Below, in pieces: positions 38,449-47,198 of a stretch of 64,000 nt of DNA (position 1 is its first letter; each line of letters begins with the position of its first letter). Source of the DNA: an uncultured Oscillospiraceae bacterium (lineage in GTDB: Bacteria > Bacillota > Clostridia > Oscillospirales > Oscillospiraceae). The stretch spans positions 1 through 64,000 of the forward strand of contig CANRIF010000002.1 of the NCBI GenBank assembly GCA_947630645.1, in the 5' to 3' direction. The notes beneath the pieces were generated by a model that saw only the letters and a program-made list of their open reading frames with translations, was not told the DNA's origin and searched no databases. The translations under genes were made by a program, and so were the position numbers.

Positions 38449-39510
38449 TTAGAGGATGATCAGTTCCTTGGGGGCCTTTGTCAGGTTCTCGGCGCCGCCG
38501 TCGTGGAGCCAGAGCATATCCTCGATCCGCACGCCGAAGCGCCCGGGCAGGTAGATGCCCGGCTCGGCGGAGATCACCGCGCCCTCCGGCAGCGGTCCCT
38601 CGGTGCGGGTATTGGCGCCGGGGGCCTCGTGGATCTCCAGGCCCAGGCTGTGGCCGAAGCCGTGGCCGAAGTACGCCCCGTAACCCGCGTCGGCGATGAC
38701 CTTGGCGGCGGCGTTGTGTACGTCGATGCCCGGCACCCCGGGGGCCGCGGCCTCGATGCCCGCCAGCTGGGCGGCCAGCACCGTGTCGTACACCCGGCGC
38801 ATCTCGTCCGTCACATGGCCCACCGCCACGGTGCGGGTCATGTCGGAGCAGTAGCCGTTATACAGCGCGCCGAAGTCCATGGTGATGAAGTCCCCGTCCT
38901 GGACCACCTTGTCGCCAGGCACCCCATGGGGCATGGAACTTTTCGCCCCGGTGACCACGATGGGGTCGAAGGAGTTGCCCTCGCTGCCGTACTTATACAT
39001 CCGGTAGACCAGCTCCGCGGTGATCTCCTTCTCCGTCATGCCCGGTCGGATGATGCCCAGCAGTTCGTCCAGGGCCTTTTCCGCGATGCGCTGGGCGGCC
39101 ACGATGGAGTCCACCTCGTCCCGGTCCTTGCTGGCCCGCAGGCCGGCCAGGATGGTCCTGTCCTCCACCAGCGGCACGCCCACCGCCTTTTCCAGCCACT
39201 CCCACTGGCTGTGGGTAAGCCGGTCGGGCATGGCGGCGGCCTTTTCAAAACCGTTCTGGGCGAATATCTCCCCCAAGATGGCGTCCAGGCCGCGGCCCGG
39301 GCCGGTGCAAAGCACCTGCATATCCCGGATGGCGGCGGTGGCGGCCTCCACATAGCGGGAGTCGGTGACCACCCACGCCTTGTCGCGGGCGATGACGGCG
39401 GCGCCGTCGTCGATATGGAAGCCGGAGGCGTAGCGGATGGACACCGCGTCCGTCATCACCAGCGCGGGCACCTCGCCCAGCATGGCCTGTATCTTTTCTA
39501 CGTGTGACAT
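38449..39510 (-). CDS. M24-family Xaa-Pro aminopeptidase
   Basis: FITMDFGALYNGYCSDMTRTVAVG, GHGFGHSLGLEIHEAPG, SAEPGIYLPGRFGVRIEDM. Confidence 0.95.
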   Translation of the reverse strand: MSHVEKIQAMLGEVPALVMTDAVSIRYASGFHIDDGAAVIARDKAWVVTDSRYVEAATAAIRDMQVLCTGPGRGLDAILGEIFAQNGFEKAAAMPDRLTHSQWEWLEKAVGVPLVEDRTILAGLRASKDRDEVDSIVAAQRIAEKALDELLGIIRPGMTEKEITAELVYRMYKYGSEGNSFDPIVVTGAKSSMPHGVPGDKVVQDGDFITMDFGALYNGYCSDMTRTVAVGHVTDEMRRVYDTVLAAQLAGIEAAAPGVPGIDVHNAAAKVIADAGYGAYFGHGFGHSLGLEIHEAPGANTRTEGPLPEGAVISAEPGIYLPGRFGVRIEDMLWLHDGGAENLTKAPKELIIL

Positions 39511-39544
39511 TGTTTTGCGCTCCTTCTGTCGTTAGATTTCGATG

Positions 39545-40498
39545 TCAGTCCGGCATATCCACGGCGAACAGGCCGCCGGCGCCGCCGGAATAGAGGAACA
39601 GTACGTTGTCCGTGGGGCGGAACGCGCCCTCCTCCGCCATGGCCAGCAGCCCGGCGAAGGCCTTGCCCGTGTACACCGGGTCCAGGAACAGGCCCTCCTT
39701 CTCCGCCATCAGGCGCACCGCCCGGGTCCCCTCCGCCGACGGGATGGCGTAGCCGGGGCCGGCCATGGGCCGCAGGTGGATGTCATCGGGCCCTAGCTCC
39801 ACGTCCGCTTCCAGCAGCTTGACCGCCTCTTTCATGATGCCCATGGTGATCACGTCGAAGGGGTCCGTGTCCACCATCATGCCCACCACGGTGGTGTGGG
39901 GCAGAAACAGCTTCGCCCCCAGGGCCAGGCCGGCGTGGGTGCCGCCGCTGCCCTCGGCGCAGATGAGGTAATCAAAGTCCATGCCGCTCTCCGCGATCTC
40001 CTTGGCGCAACTCACATACCCCAGCGCGCCCAGGGCGTTGGAGCCGCCGCAGGGGATCTTGTAGTAGGGCTTGCCCATGGCCTGCCCCACCCGGTCCATC
40101 TCCGCGTAGATGTCCGCGTAGTCGTCCGTGTCCATGAAGCGCACGTCCACGCCCATGAGATGCTCCAGCAGAAGATTCCCCCGCCGGTCGGTGACGCCCC
40201 GCTTTTTCAGGATCAGGATGGGGGTCATGCCCACCTTCAGGGCGCAGGCGGCGGTGAGCATGGCGTGGTTGGACTGGGCGCCGCCGGTGGTGAACACCAC
40301 CTCCGCGCCCTGGGCCTTCGCCTCCGCCAGCAGGAACTCCAGCTTGCGTACCTTGTTCCCGCCCAGGCCGACGCCGGTCATGTCGTCCCGCTTGATCCAC
40401 ACGTTGGTGCCCAGCATACGGCTGATGTTCTCCAGCCGCTGCACCGGTGTGGGCAGTACGGCCAGCGGGACCCTGTCGAACGAGTTGAGTTCTCTCAT
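39545..40498 (-). CDS. D-cysteine desulfhydrase/ACC deaminase family PLP enzyme
   Basis: IKRDDMTGVGLGGNKVRKLEFLLAEAKAQGAEVVFTTGGAQSNHAMLTAA. Confidence 0.9.
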   Translation of the reverse strand: MRELNSFDRVPLAVLPTPVQRLENISRMLGTNVWIKRDDMTGVGLGGNKVRKLEFLLAEAKAQGAEVVFTTGGAQSNHAMLTAACALKVGMTPILILKKRGVTDRRGNLLLEHLMGVDVRFMDTDDYADIYAEMDRVGQAMGKPYYKIPCGGSNALGALGYVSCAKEIAESGMDFDYLICAEGSGGTHAGLALGAKLFLPHTTVVGMMVDTDPFDVITMGIMKEAVKLLEADVELGPDDIHLRPMAGPGYAIPSAEGTRAVRLMAEKEGLFLDPVYTGKAFAGLLAMAEEGAFRPTDNVLFLYSGGAGGLFAVDMPD

Positions 40499-40526
40499 AA
40501 GTTCCTCCTAGATCATGTCGTATTTT

Positions 40527-41840
40527 TTATCCCATATCCGGCCCTGTTCCGTCCCAGGGTCCGGACCAATCCACGCCGTCGAACAGGGCGGGACCGCCGC
40601 CGGTGGTGAACGACACCCGCTCCACCCCGTCCAGGGCGCAGAGGGTGGCGGTCATGGACCGGACGGCCACCGCCCGGGCCTCGGCGGGGATGGAGGCGAA
40701 GAAGCTGCCCGCCAGCTCCACCGTACACGTCCCGTCCTGGACAGTCACGCCGCCCACGGTGCCGCTGCCGGGAAAGAGGGTGGGATAGCCCGGCTCGGCG
40801 GCTACCAGCAGCGCGGCCAGCACCGCCTCCGGCTCGGAGGCGTACTGTCCCCGGCTCACCCGCCAGGGCAGCGGCTCTACGCCCTCCAGCCCCGGCAGGG
40901 GCAGCCACAGGTCCGCGTCGATCTCCCCGGCCGCCGCGGGGCCGGCCGCCTGCTCATACCGGGCCAGTGGCCCGTCCAGGCTCCGGTACACATACCGCTC
41001 CACCGGTTCGCCCTCCGCCAGGATACGCACGCTGTCCACCTGGGGCAGCTCCGTCAGGGAGTCCACCAGGGAATACAGCGCCAGCCGCTCCCCCAGCGCG
41101 GTCTGGGGCCGGCCGTCCAGAAATTCCGCCGACAGGTCCACGGTACACACCCCGTCCTCCGTCCGGCAGGACAGCAGCCGCGTCCCCGGGGGGATGGCGC
41201 TTTGCAGCGCCGGGTCGTTGGGGCCCCGCAGCAGTTCCTCCACCACATAGCGGTCCGCGTCGGCGTCCTCCTCCAGGGTCAGGCTGTGGCTCTCCCCCGT
41301 CAGATACCGCCCGGTCCCGTCGGCAAAATACAGCCGCAGCTGCCGCACGAAGGGGTCTGTGTCCGTGTCCCGGGTGAAGGCGTCCGCCTCCGTCAGCCGG
41401 GAGAACAGCACCTGCTCCCCCACCGCCACGGATACGCTCCCCACGCCCTCCACCTGGCACAGCGTCAGCGCCGCGCACAGCGCCGCCACCGTCCGGTCCA
41501 TGGCGTCCGCCTCCAAAAACGGCTCCGACAGCGAGAGCGTCACGTCCCCGTCGTCCAGGGTCCAGCTCTCCACCGTCACGCCATCCGGCAGGGCGCAGAC
41601 GAGCCCGTCCGCCCCGGAGGGGGCGGCGAACAGCGCCACCGCCGTCTCCAGTTCCACGTCGCCGTCCCCCGGCAGGACGCAGATCTCCCGGCCGGTCAGC
41701 TCCCCGCTCTCCGTGTCCTCCTGGAGCCGCCAGACCGTCAGCGTCCGGGTCCCAGGGGTCCCGGCGGGCGACGCCTGGCCGCAGCCGCCGAGGACCAGAA
41801 GCGCCGCGCACAGCGCCACCGCCAGCCACCGCTTGCTCAT
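40527..41840 (-). CDS. GerMN-domain lipoprotein
   Basis: lipobox VLGGCGQ; two GerMN-like repeats (VVEELLRGPNDPALQSAIPPGTRLLS...). Confidence 0.75.
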   Translation of the reverse strand: MSKRWLAVALCAALLVLGGCGQASPAGTPGTRTLTVWRLQEDTESGELTGREICVLPGDGDVELETAVALFAAPSGADGLVCALPDGVTVESWTLDDGDVTLSLSEPFLEADAMDRTVAALCAALTLCQVEGVGSVSVAVGEQVLFSRLTEADAFTRDTDTDPFVRQLRLYFADGTGRYLTGESHSLTLEEDADADRYVVEELLRGPNDPALQSAIPPGTRLLSCRTEDGVCTVDLSAEFLDGRPQTALGERLALYSLVDSLTELPQVDSVRILAEGEPVERYVYRSLDGPLARYEQAAGPAAAGEIDADLWLPLPGLEGVEPLPWRVSRGQYASEPEAVLAALLVAAEPGYPTLFPGSGTVGGVTVQDGTCTVELAGSFFASIPAEARAVAVRSMTATLCALDGVERVSFTTGGGPALFDGVDWSGPWDGTGPDMG

Positions 41841-43255
41841 ATCTCCGCCTCCTCCGGCGGACACAGGGGAAAGGACACGGTGAACACCGTGCCTCGCCCG
41901 TCCCCCGGCTCCATCCACACCTGGCCTCCGTTGGCCACCACCGTGTCGTGGACGATGGCGAGGCCCAGGCCGCTGCCGCCGGAGGCCCGGGACCGGGCCT
42001 TGTCCACCCGGTAGAACCGGTCGAAGATGTGGGGCCGGTCCGCCTCGGGGATGCCGATGCCCGTGTCCGCCACGGTAAGCACGGCCCGGCCGTCCTCCGC
42101 CCGGAGGGCGATATCCACCGTGCCGCCGGGCTGGTTGTACTTCACGCCGTTCTCCGCCAGGTTGAAGATGATCTGATAAAGGCCGTCCGCCGGCACCGCC
42201 ACCAGGCAGCCCTCCGCCAGGTCCGTCCGGAGGGTCACGCCCTGGGCCGCGGCCAGCGGCTCCAGCAGATGCAGCGCCTGCCGCGCCGCCTGGGCCACGT
42301 CCGCGGGCTCTTCCGCCGGCGGGGCGACGCCCGCGTCCAGCTTGGTCAGGCTCATGAGTTTCTCCGTGATCCGCTGCAACCTATCCGCCTCGCTGCCGAT
42401 GTCGCTGGCGAACTCCCGCATGGTCCGCTGGTCCATATCCCCGGACTGGGTGATGCTGTCGCTGAGCAGGCGGATGGCGGCCAGGGGCGTGCGAAGCTCG
42501 TGGGAGGCGTCCGACACGAACCGCCGCCGGACCTCCTCCGTGTCCTCCAGCCGCCCGGTCAGGTCGTTGAACTCCGCCGCCAGCTGGTCCAACTCGTCGC
42601 CCCGCTCCTTCTCGGGGACCCGGTAGCTGTAATCCCCCCGCCGGACCACGTCCATGGCCCGGGCCAGGCGCTTGATGCGCCGGGTGAGGGTGGCGGACAG
42701 CAGCCCGATCAGCAGCACCCCCGCCGCGCCGAACAGCACGGAGATGTTCGCCAGGTTCCGCTGCAGGTCCGCGATGATGGTCCCCTGGGTCCGGTCGTAT
42801 TCGTAGAGGTACACCGCCCCCACCACCGCCCCGCCGGACACCACCGGCGTGGCCGAGCGGCTGGCGAAAGCGCCCTCGGCGGAGGAATAGCGGCAGAAGA
42901 ACTGGGCGCGGCCCTCCAGCGCCCCGGCCACCCCGGCCAGCAGCGCATAGCGGCCCACGGCGCTTGCCCCGGCGTCCGTGTCGTACAGCACGCAGCCGGC
43001 CCGGTCGGTGACCAGCGTGCGGGTCACCGGGGCCGTGTCCAGCAGCTGCATGACCTGGGCCACCGTCTCCGGGGTCAGTGTCTCCAGCGCCGAGAGGGAG
43101 CTGGAGATGACGGACCCCTGGGACTGGAGCGTGCTTTTGGAGCGGGCGATGACCATGTCCCGGCTCACCAGCACGGGATAGATGTTCATCACCAGCAGCA
43201 GCCCCGCGGTGAACAGGGAGAAGGCCGCGGCGATCTTGAACCGGACGGACAGCAC
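41837..43255 (-). CDS. sensor histidine kinase (HAMP, HisKA, HATPase)
   Basis: FVSDASHELRTPLAAIRLLSDSI, NLAENGVKYNQPGG, DTGIGIPEADRPHIFDRFYRVDKARSRASGGSGLGLAIV. Confidence 0.95.
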   Translation of the reverse strand: MLSVRFKIAAAFSLFTAGLLLVMNIYPVLVSRDMVIARSKSTLQSQGSVISSSLSALETLTPETVAQVMQLLDTAPVTRTLVTDRAGCVLYDTDAGASAVGRYALLAGVAGALEGRAQFFCRYSSAEGAFASRSATPVVSGGAVVGAVYLYEYDRTQGTIIADLQRNLANISVLFGAAGVLLIGLLSATLTRRIKRLARAMDVVRRGDYSYRVPEKERGDELDQLAAEFNDLTGRLEDTEEVRRRFVSDASHELRTPLAAIRLLSDSITQSGDMDQRTMREFASDIGSEADRLQRITEKLMSLTKLDAGVAPPAEEPADVAQAARQALHLLEPLAAAQGVTLRTDLAEGCLVAVPADGLYQIIFNLAENGVKYNQPGGTVDIALRAEDGRAVLTVADTGIGIPEADRPHIFDRFYRVDKARSRASGGSGLGLAIVHDTVVANGGQVWMEPGDGRGTVFTVSFPLCPPEEAEI

Positions 43256-43274
43256 CCGCCGGGTCTTTTTTCGT

Positions 43275-43955
43275 TCAGTCCTTGAAATAGTACCCCACGC
43301 CCCACTTGGTGATGATGAACTCCGGCCGGGCGGAGTTGCGTTCCAGCTTCTCCCGCAGCCGGCGGATATGTACGTCCACGGTGCGGATGTCGCCCTGGTA
43401 ATCGTAGCCCCAGACCAGGTCCAGCAGGTTTTCCCGGGAATACACCTTGCCCGGGGTCCGCATGAGCAGCTCCACCAGGTCGAACTCCTTGGCCGTCAGC
43501 TCCACCGGCCGGCCGTCCACCTGGGCGGAGCGGCGCTCGGTGTCGATGGTGATGGGGCCGCGGGTGACCTGGGCGGAGGCGGCCTCGGCCCCCTGCAAAC
43601 TCGCCCGGCGCAGCAGCGCCCGGATGCGGGCCTTCAGCTCCAGCACATTGAAGGGCTTGGTCACATAGTCGTCCGCGCCGTACTCAAATCCGATCAGCTT
43701 GTCGGTGTCCTCGCCCTTGGCGGTGAGCATGATCACCGGGACGGTGGAGAACTGGCGTATCTTCATGCAGGCGGCCAGGCCGTCCAGCTTGGGCATCATC
43801 AGGTCCAGCAGGATCAGGTCGTACCCGCCCGTCCGGGCCATCTCCACCGCCGCCTCGCCGTCGTAGCAGGCGTCCACGTCGTAGCCCTCGTTCTCCAGGT
43901 TGAATTTGAGCCCCTTCACCAGCAGCGGCTCGTCATCCACCACCAATATCCTCAT
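43275..43955 (-). CDS. OmpR-family response regulator
   Basis: MRILVVDDEPLLVKGL, LILLDLMMPKLDG, winged-helix C-terminus RTVDVHIRRLREKLE. Confidence 0.96.
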   Translation of the reverse strand: MRILVVDDEPLLVKGLKFNLENEGYDVDACYDGEAAVEMARTGGYDLILLDLMMPKLDGLAACMKIRQFSTVPVIMLTAKGEDTDKLIGFEYGADDYVTKPFNVLELKARIRALLRRASLQGAEAASAQVTRGPITIDTERRSAQVDGRPVELTAKEFDLVELLMRTPGKVYSRENLLDLVWGYDYQGDIRTVDVHIRRLREKLERNSARPEFIITKWGVGYYFKD

Positions 43956-44310
43956 GCGCCGTATCCTCCTCCCCGAAATAGACGTAGGGGGCGATGCCCT
44001 CCCACAGGGCCGGGCCGATCCCTGGCACCGCCTGGACCTGGTCCGCCCCGGCGAAGGGGCCGTTCTCCTCCCGGTAGGCCAGTATCCGCTCCGCCAGCGC
44101 CGGCCCGATGCCCGGCAGCTCCTCCAGCTGGCCGGCCGTGGCCCCGTTCAGGTCCAGCACCGGCACCGCCGGCAGGACGGCCACGGTGCCCTCCGGCTCG
44201 GCCGGGAGCGGCGTCCGATCCCCGGCGTACCACCGGAACACGGCCGCCGCGCATGCCGCCGCCGCAGTCCACAGCAGCGCCCGCCCGATCCATTTTCCCG
44301 CCTTCGTCAT
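43933..44310 (-). CDS. ComEA-like helix-hairpin-helix protein
   Basis: N-terminal TM; LDLNGATAGQLEELPGIGPALAERILAYREENGPFAGADQVQAVPGIGPALW. Confidence 0.88.
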   Translation of the reverse strand: MTKAGKWIGRALLWTAAAACAAAVFRWYAGDRTPLPAEPEGTVAVLPAVPVLDLNGATAGQLEELPGIGPALAERILAYREENGPFAGADQVQAVPGIGPALWEGIAPYVYFGEEDTAHEDIGGG

Positions 44311-44351
44311 CCTGTCCCGTCTTCTGAATAAAGAATTAATAAAAGTAGCAG

Positions 44352-44380
44352 TTGCTTTTCAACGGTTTTTTCCTTATAAT
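44352..44380 (+). promoter_or_regulatory. sigmaA promoter for the DacF-like gene
   Basis: TTGCTT - 17 nt - TATAAT. Confidence 0.6.
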
Positions 44381-44432
44381 AAGGGGAAAGTATCTGCCTT
44401 TTCTATCATATCATACTTTTTCGGAGAATGAC

Positions 44433-46421
44433 ATGAAAAAATTCAAGCTGCTGTCCTTTCTTCTTATCATAGCACTGCTGACGGGGCTACTGCCCTCCTT
44501 TGCCCTGGCCGCGGAGGCCCCGGAGGCGATCGTCCCTGAGACGGTGAACGAGCCGGAGGTCCTGGCGACCAAGGCCATCGCCATCAACGCGGAGACGGGC
44601 GACATCCTCTTCCAGCGCGACGCGGACGTCACGGCGAACCCCTATTTTCTGGGCCAGCTGATGACGCTGCTGCTGATCGGCGACGCCCTGGACCTGCAGT
44701 CCATCTCCCTGAACGACACGGTCACCGCCTCCGGCACGTTCCAGACCGGCCTGGAGGGCGCCACCGTGGCCGGCATCTCCCCCGGCGAGGTGCTTACGGT
44801 GGAGCAGCTGCTGTACCTGCTGGCCAGCCCCGGCTATATGGACGCGGCCAACATCCTGGCGGAGTTCAACTCCGGGTCCGTCACCGCCTTCGTCGCCGAG
44901 ATGAACCAGCGCGCCCAGGACCTGGGATGCACCCGCACCCACTTCGTCAACGCCACCGGGATGCCCACGGACGGCCAGTATTCCACCGCCCACGACCTGG
45001 CCCTGATCACGGCGGAGCTGCTGAAAAAGCCGTCCATCTCCCAGATCATGCAGACCCTGACCTATAACATCCCGGCCACCCAGTACGCCGGCGCCCGGAC
45101 CGTCAACAACGAGAACCTCCTTCTCAAGAGCGACAGCTCCGTGTACTACCGCAACGCTTACAGCGGCAAGACCGGCGGCGTCACCGAGGAGGGCGCCAAC
45201 CTGATGGCCGCCGCCTCCTATAACGAGCTGGACATCATCGCCATCGTCCTGGGCAGCCAGAGTACCGACACCCGCTTCACGGACGCCGTCAACCTCTTCA
45301 CCTGGTCCTTCACCAATTACAGCTTCCGCACCCTCCTAAGCTCCACCGACATCCTGGACACCGTCCCCGTGGAGATGGGAAGCCCCGAGTCCGTGAGCGT
45401 ACACGCCGAGGACCAGATCCGCATGGTCATGCCCGTGAGCCAGGAGTTGGGCGAGGTGAGGATGGAGTTCTCCTATACCTTCGAGCAGTCCGGCGAACCC
45501 CTGCACGCCCCGGTCACCGTGGGGCAGTATGTGGGCGACGTGACGGTCTATCTGGACGGCGTGGAGATGGGCACCTCCCGGCTCGTCACCTCCACCTCGT
45601 CGGACATCTCCCGGATCGAGTACCTGCGCTCCCAGCTGGATACCCTGGTCCACACCGACTCGGTGCGCCGGATGGTGACGGTGCTGCTGGTGATATTGGC
45701 GGTCTATCTGCTGCTGGTGATATTCTACCGCATCCAGCGGTCCCTGCACCTCCGCAGCCTGCGCCGCGCCCGCAAGGACCGGGCCATCGCCCGAGCCTCC
45801 CAGGAGATCCAGTGGCTGGACATCCCGCAGGACCAGAACGGCGTGCCTGTCGTCTCCCTGCCCGACCAGGAGCAGCCGGCGCCGGAGGATAGCGCCGGGG
45901 AGGAAGCCGCCGTCTATGAGCAGGCCCCCGAGGACATAGGGGAGGAAGCACCCGCGGAGGAACAGGCCCCCGAGGGCACGGAAGAGGCCGCCATTTACGA
46001 GCAGGCCCCCGAGGATACCGGAGAGGAAGCACCCGAAGAGGAACAGGCTCCCGCCGACGCCGAAGAGGCAGCCCCCGCGGAGGAGCAGGCCCCGGAGGAT
46101 ACTGTGGAAGAGGTCCCCGCGGAGGGCGGCCAGGAATATTATGAGGAAGCCCCCGCTGATGGCGAAGAGTATTACGAGGAAGCCCCCGCGGAGGGTGAGG
46201 AATATTACGAAGACGCTCCCGCCGACAGCGAAGAGTATTACGAAGAGGCCCCCGCTGACGGCGAGGAATATTACGAAGAGGCCCCCGCCGACGGCGAGGA
46301 ATATTATGATGACAACGCGCCGGAGGACGACTCCTATCTGGACGAACTGGAGGACCAGGAGGGCTTCTTCGACGAGGACGACATAGACCTTGACGGCCTC
46401 GACGGCCCTTACCACAAGTAA
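44433..46421 (+). CDS. D-alanyl-D-alanine carboxypeptidase (DacF-like) with long acidic cytosolic tail
   Basis: signal peptide; serine-peptidase S11 layout (HFVNATGMPTDGQYSTAHDLALI, NAYSGKTGGVTEEG); TM; EEYYEEAPADGE repeats. Confidence 0.85.
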   Translation: MKKFKLLSFLLIIALLTGLLPSFALAAEAPEAIVPETVNEPEVLATKAIAINAETGDILFQRDADVTANPYFLGQLMTLLLIGDALDLQSISLNDTVTASGTFQTGLEGATVAGISPGEVLTVEQLLYLLASPGYMDAANILAEFNSGSVTAFVAEMNQRAQDLGCTRTHFVNATGMPTDGQYSTAHDLALITAELLKKPSISQIMQTLTYNIPATQYAGARTVNNENLLLKSDSSVYYRNAYSGKTGGVTEEGANLMAAASYNELDIIAIVLGSQSTDTRFTDAVNLFTWSFTNYSFRTLLSSTDILDTVPVEMGSPESVSVHAEDQIRMVMPVSQELGEVRMEFSYTFEQSGEPLHAPVTVGQYVGDVTVYLDGVEMGTSRLVTSTSSDISRIEYLRSQLDTLVHTDSVRRMVTVLLVILAVYLLLVIFYRIQRSLHLRSLRRARKDRAIARASQEIQWLDIPQDQNGVPVVSLPDQEQPAPEDSAGEEAAVYEQAPEDIGEEAPAEEQAPEGTEEAAIYEQAPEDTGEEAPEEEQAPADAEEAAPAEEQAPEDTVEEVPAEGGQEYYEEAPADGEEYYEEAPAEGEEYYEDAPADSEEYYEEAPADGEEYYEEAPADGEEYYDDNAPEDDSYLDELEDQEGFFDEDDIDLDGLDGPYHK

Positions 46422-46435
46422 CCCCCAAAAATCAC

Positions 46436-46459
46436 GCCCCCGGGCTTCTGCCCGGGGGC
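46436..46459. terminator. hairpin GCCCCCGGGC-TTCT-GCCCGGGGGC
   Basis: 10-bp perfect stem after the dacF-like gene; recurs at 47140 and 48517. Confidence 0.65.
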
Positions 46460-46473
46460 ATTCCGTTTATTAT

Positions 46474-46918
46474 GGCCCCCTTGTGTAAAGGGGGCTGTCA
46501 GCGAAGCTGACTGAGGGATTGTTTTACCGCCCGATCTATGTATTCGCAAACGCCGTCAAAGTTCTGGCTTATCTCATTGTTGGGTATCCTTATGACCGTC
46601 AGGCCATATCCTGCCAAAAAGTTCGTTCTATCAGCGTCTTTCGCCTTGGCATCCGGCTCAAAATGCTGTGAGCCATCCAATTCAATGACCAGCTTTGCCT
46701 GGGCGCAGTAAAAGTCAACGATATATCTTCCTAAGACTTTTTGCCTTGAAAAAGGAATGGGATACTCCCGAAGGAGATCATACCAGAGGCGTCGCTCCTC
46801 TTTCGTCATATTCTGGCGCAACTCTCTGGCTCTTGATGTGAGCGTTTTGTTATGCTTTCGCTCCATAACAACCCCTCCGCCTCGCTCCGCTCGGCACCTC
46901 CCCTTGCACAGGGGAGGC
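46474..46918 (-). mobile_element. candidate gene-bearing palindromic element (left half, DUF559 gene, right half)
   Basis: minus strand: GCCTCCCCTGTGCAAGGGGAGG...GGCGGAGGGGTTGTT | DUF559 ORF | ACAATCCCTCAGTCAGCTTCGCTGACAGCCCCCTTTACACAAGGGGGCC. Confidence 0.6.
46498..46866 (-). CDS. DUF559/Vsr-like endonuclease-domain protein
   Basis: MERKHNKTLTSRARELRQNMTKEERRLWYDLLREYPIPFSRQKVLGRYIVDFYCAQAKLVIELDGSQHF; RBS and stop codon lie in the flanking repeat halves. Confidence 0.88.
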   Translation of the reverse strand: MERKHNKTLTSRARELRQNMTKEERRLWYDLLREYPIPFSRQKVLGRYIVDFYCAQAKLVIELDGSQHFEPDAKAKDADRTNFLAGYGLTVIRIPNNEISQNFDGVCEYIDRAVKQSLSQLR

Positions 46919-47015
46919 TTTGGTCTGGCTATGACCTCCACAAAGCCCGTTTTGTCGCGCTCATTATACTATGCCCGAAGCCGCTTTACAAGCGCCTTTT
47001 CTCCGAAACGGAAAG

Positions 47016-47125
47016 GCCTCCCCTGTGCAAGGGGAGGTGGCGCGGCTTAAGCCGTGACGGAGAGGTTGTTACAATCCCCCAGTCAGCGCCAGAGGCGCTG
47101 ACAGCCCCCTTTACACAAGGGGGCC
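47016..47125 (+). repeat. short palindromic element without gene (110 bp)
   Basis: GCCTCCCCTGTGCAAGGGGAGGTGGCGCGGCTTAAGCCGTGACGGAGAGGTTGTTACAATCCCCCAGTCAGCGCCAGAGGCGCTGACAGCCCCCTTTACACAAGGGGGCC. Confidence 0.85.
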
Positions 47126-47139
47126 GTCAATAATGTATC

Positions 47140-47163
47140 GCCCCCGGGCTTCTGCCCGGGGGC
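47140..47163. terminator. hairpin GCCCCCGGGC-TTCT-GCCCGGGGGC
   Basis: same hairpin as 46436; lies beyond the right end of the short element. Confidence 0.6.
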
Positions 47164-47198
47164 GGTGCTGTATTATGGGCGTTACGCCACGGAGCGGT

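Noticed and set aside
46867-46941. N-terminal extension of the DUF559 protein (MEVIARPKPPLCKGRCRAERGGGVV)
   Set aside because: This is translated repeat DNA; start at 46866 has an RBS and matches the domain start
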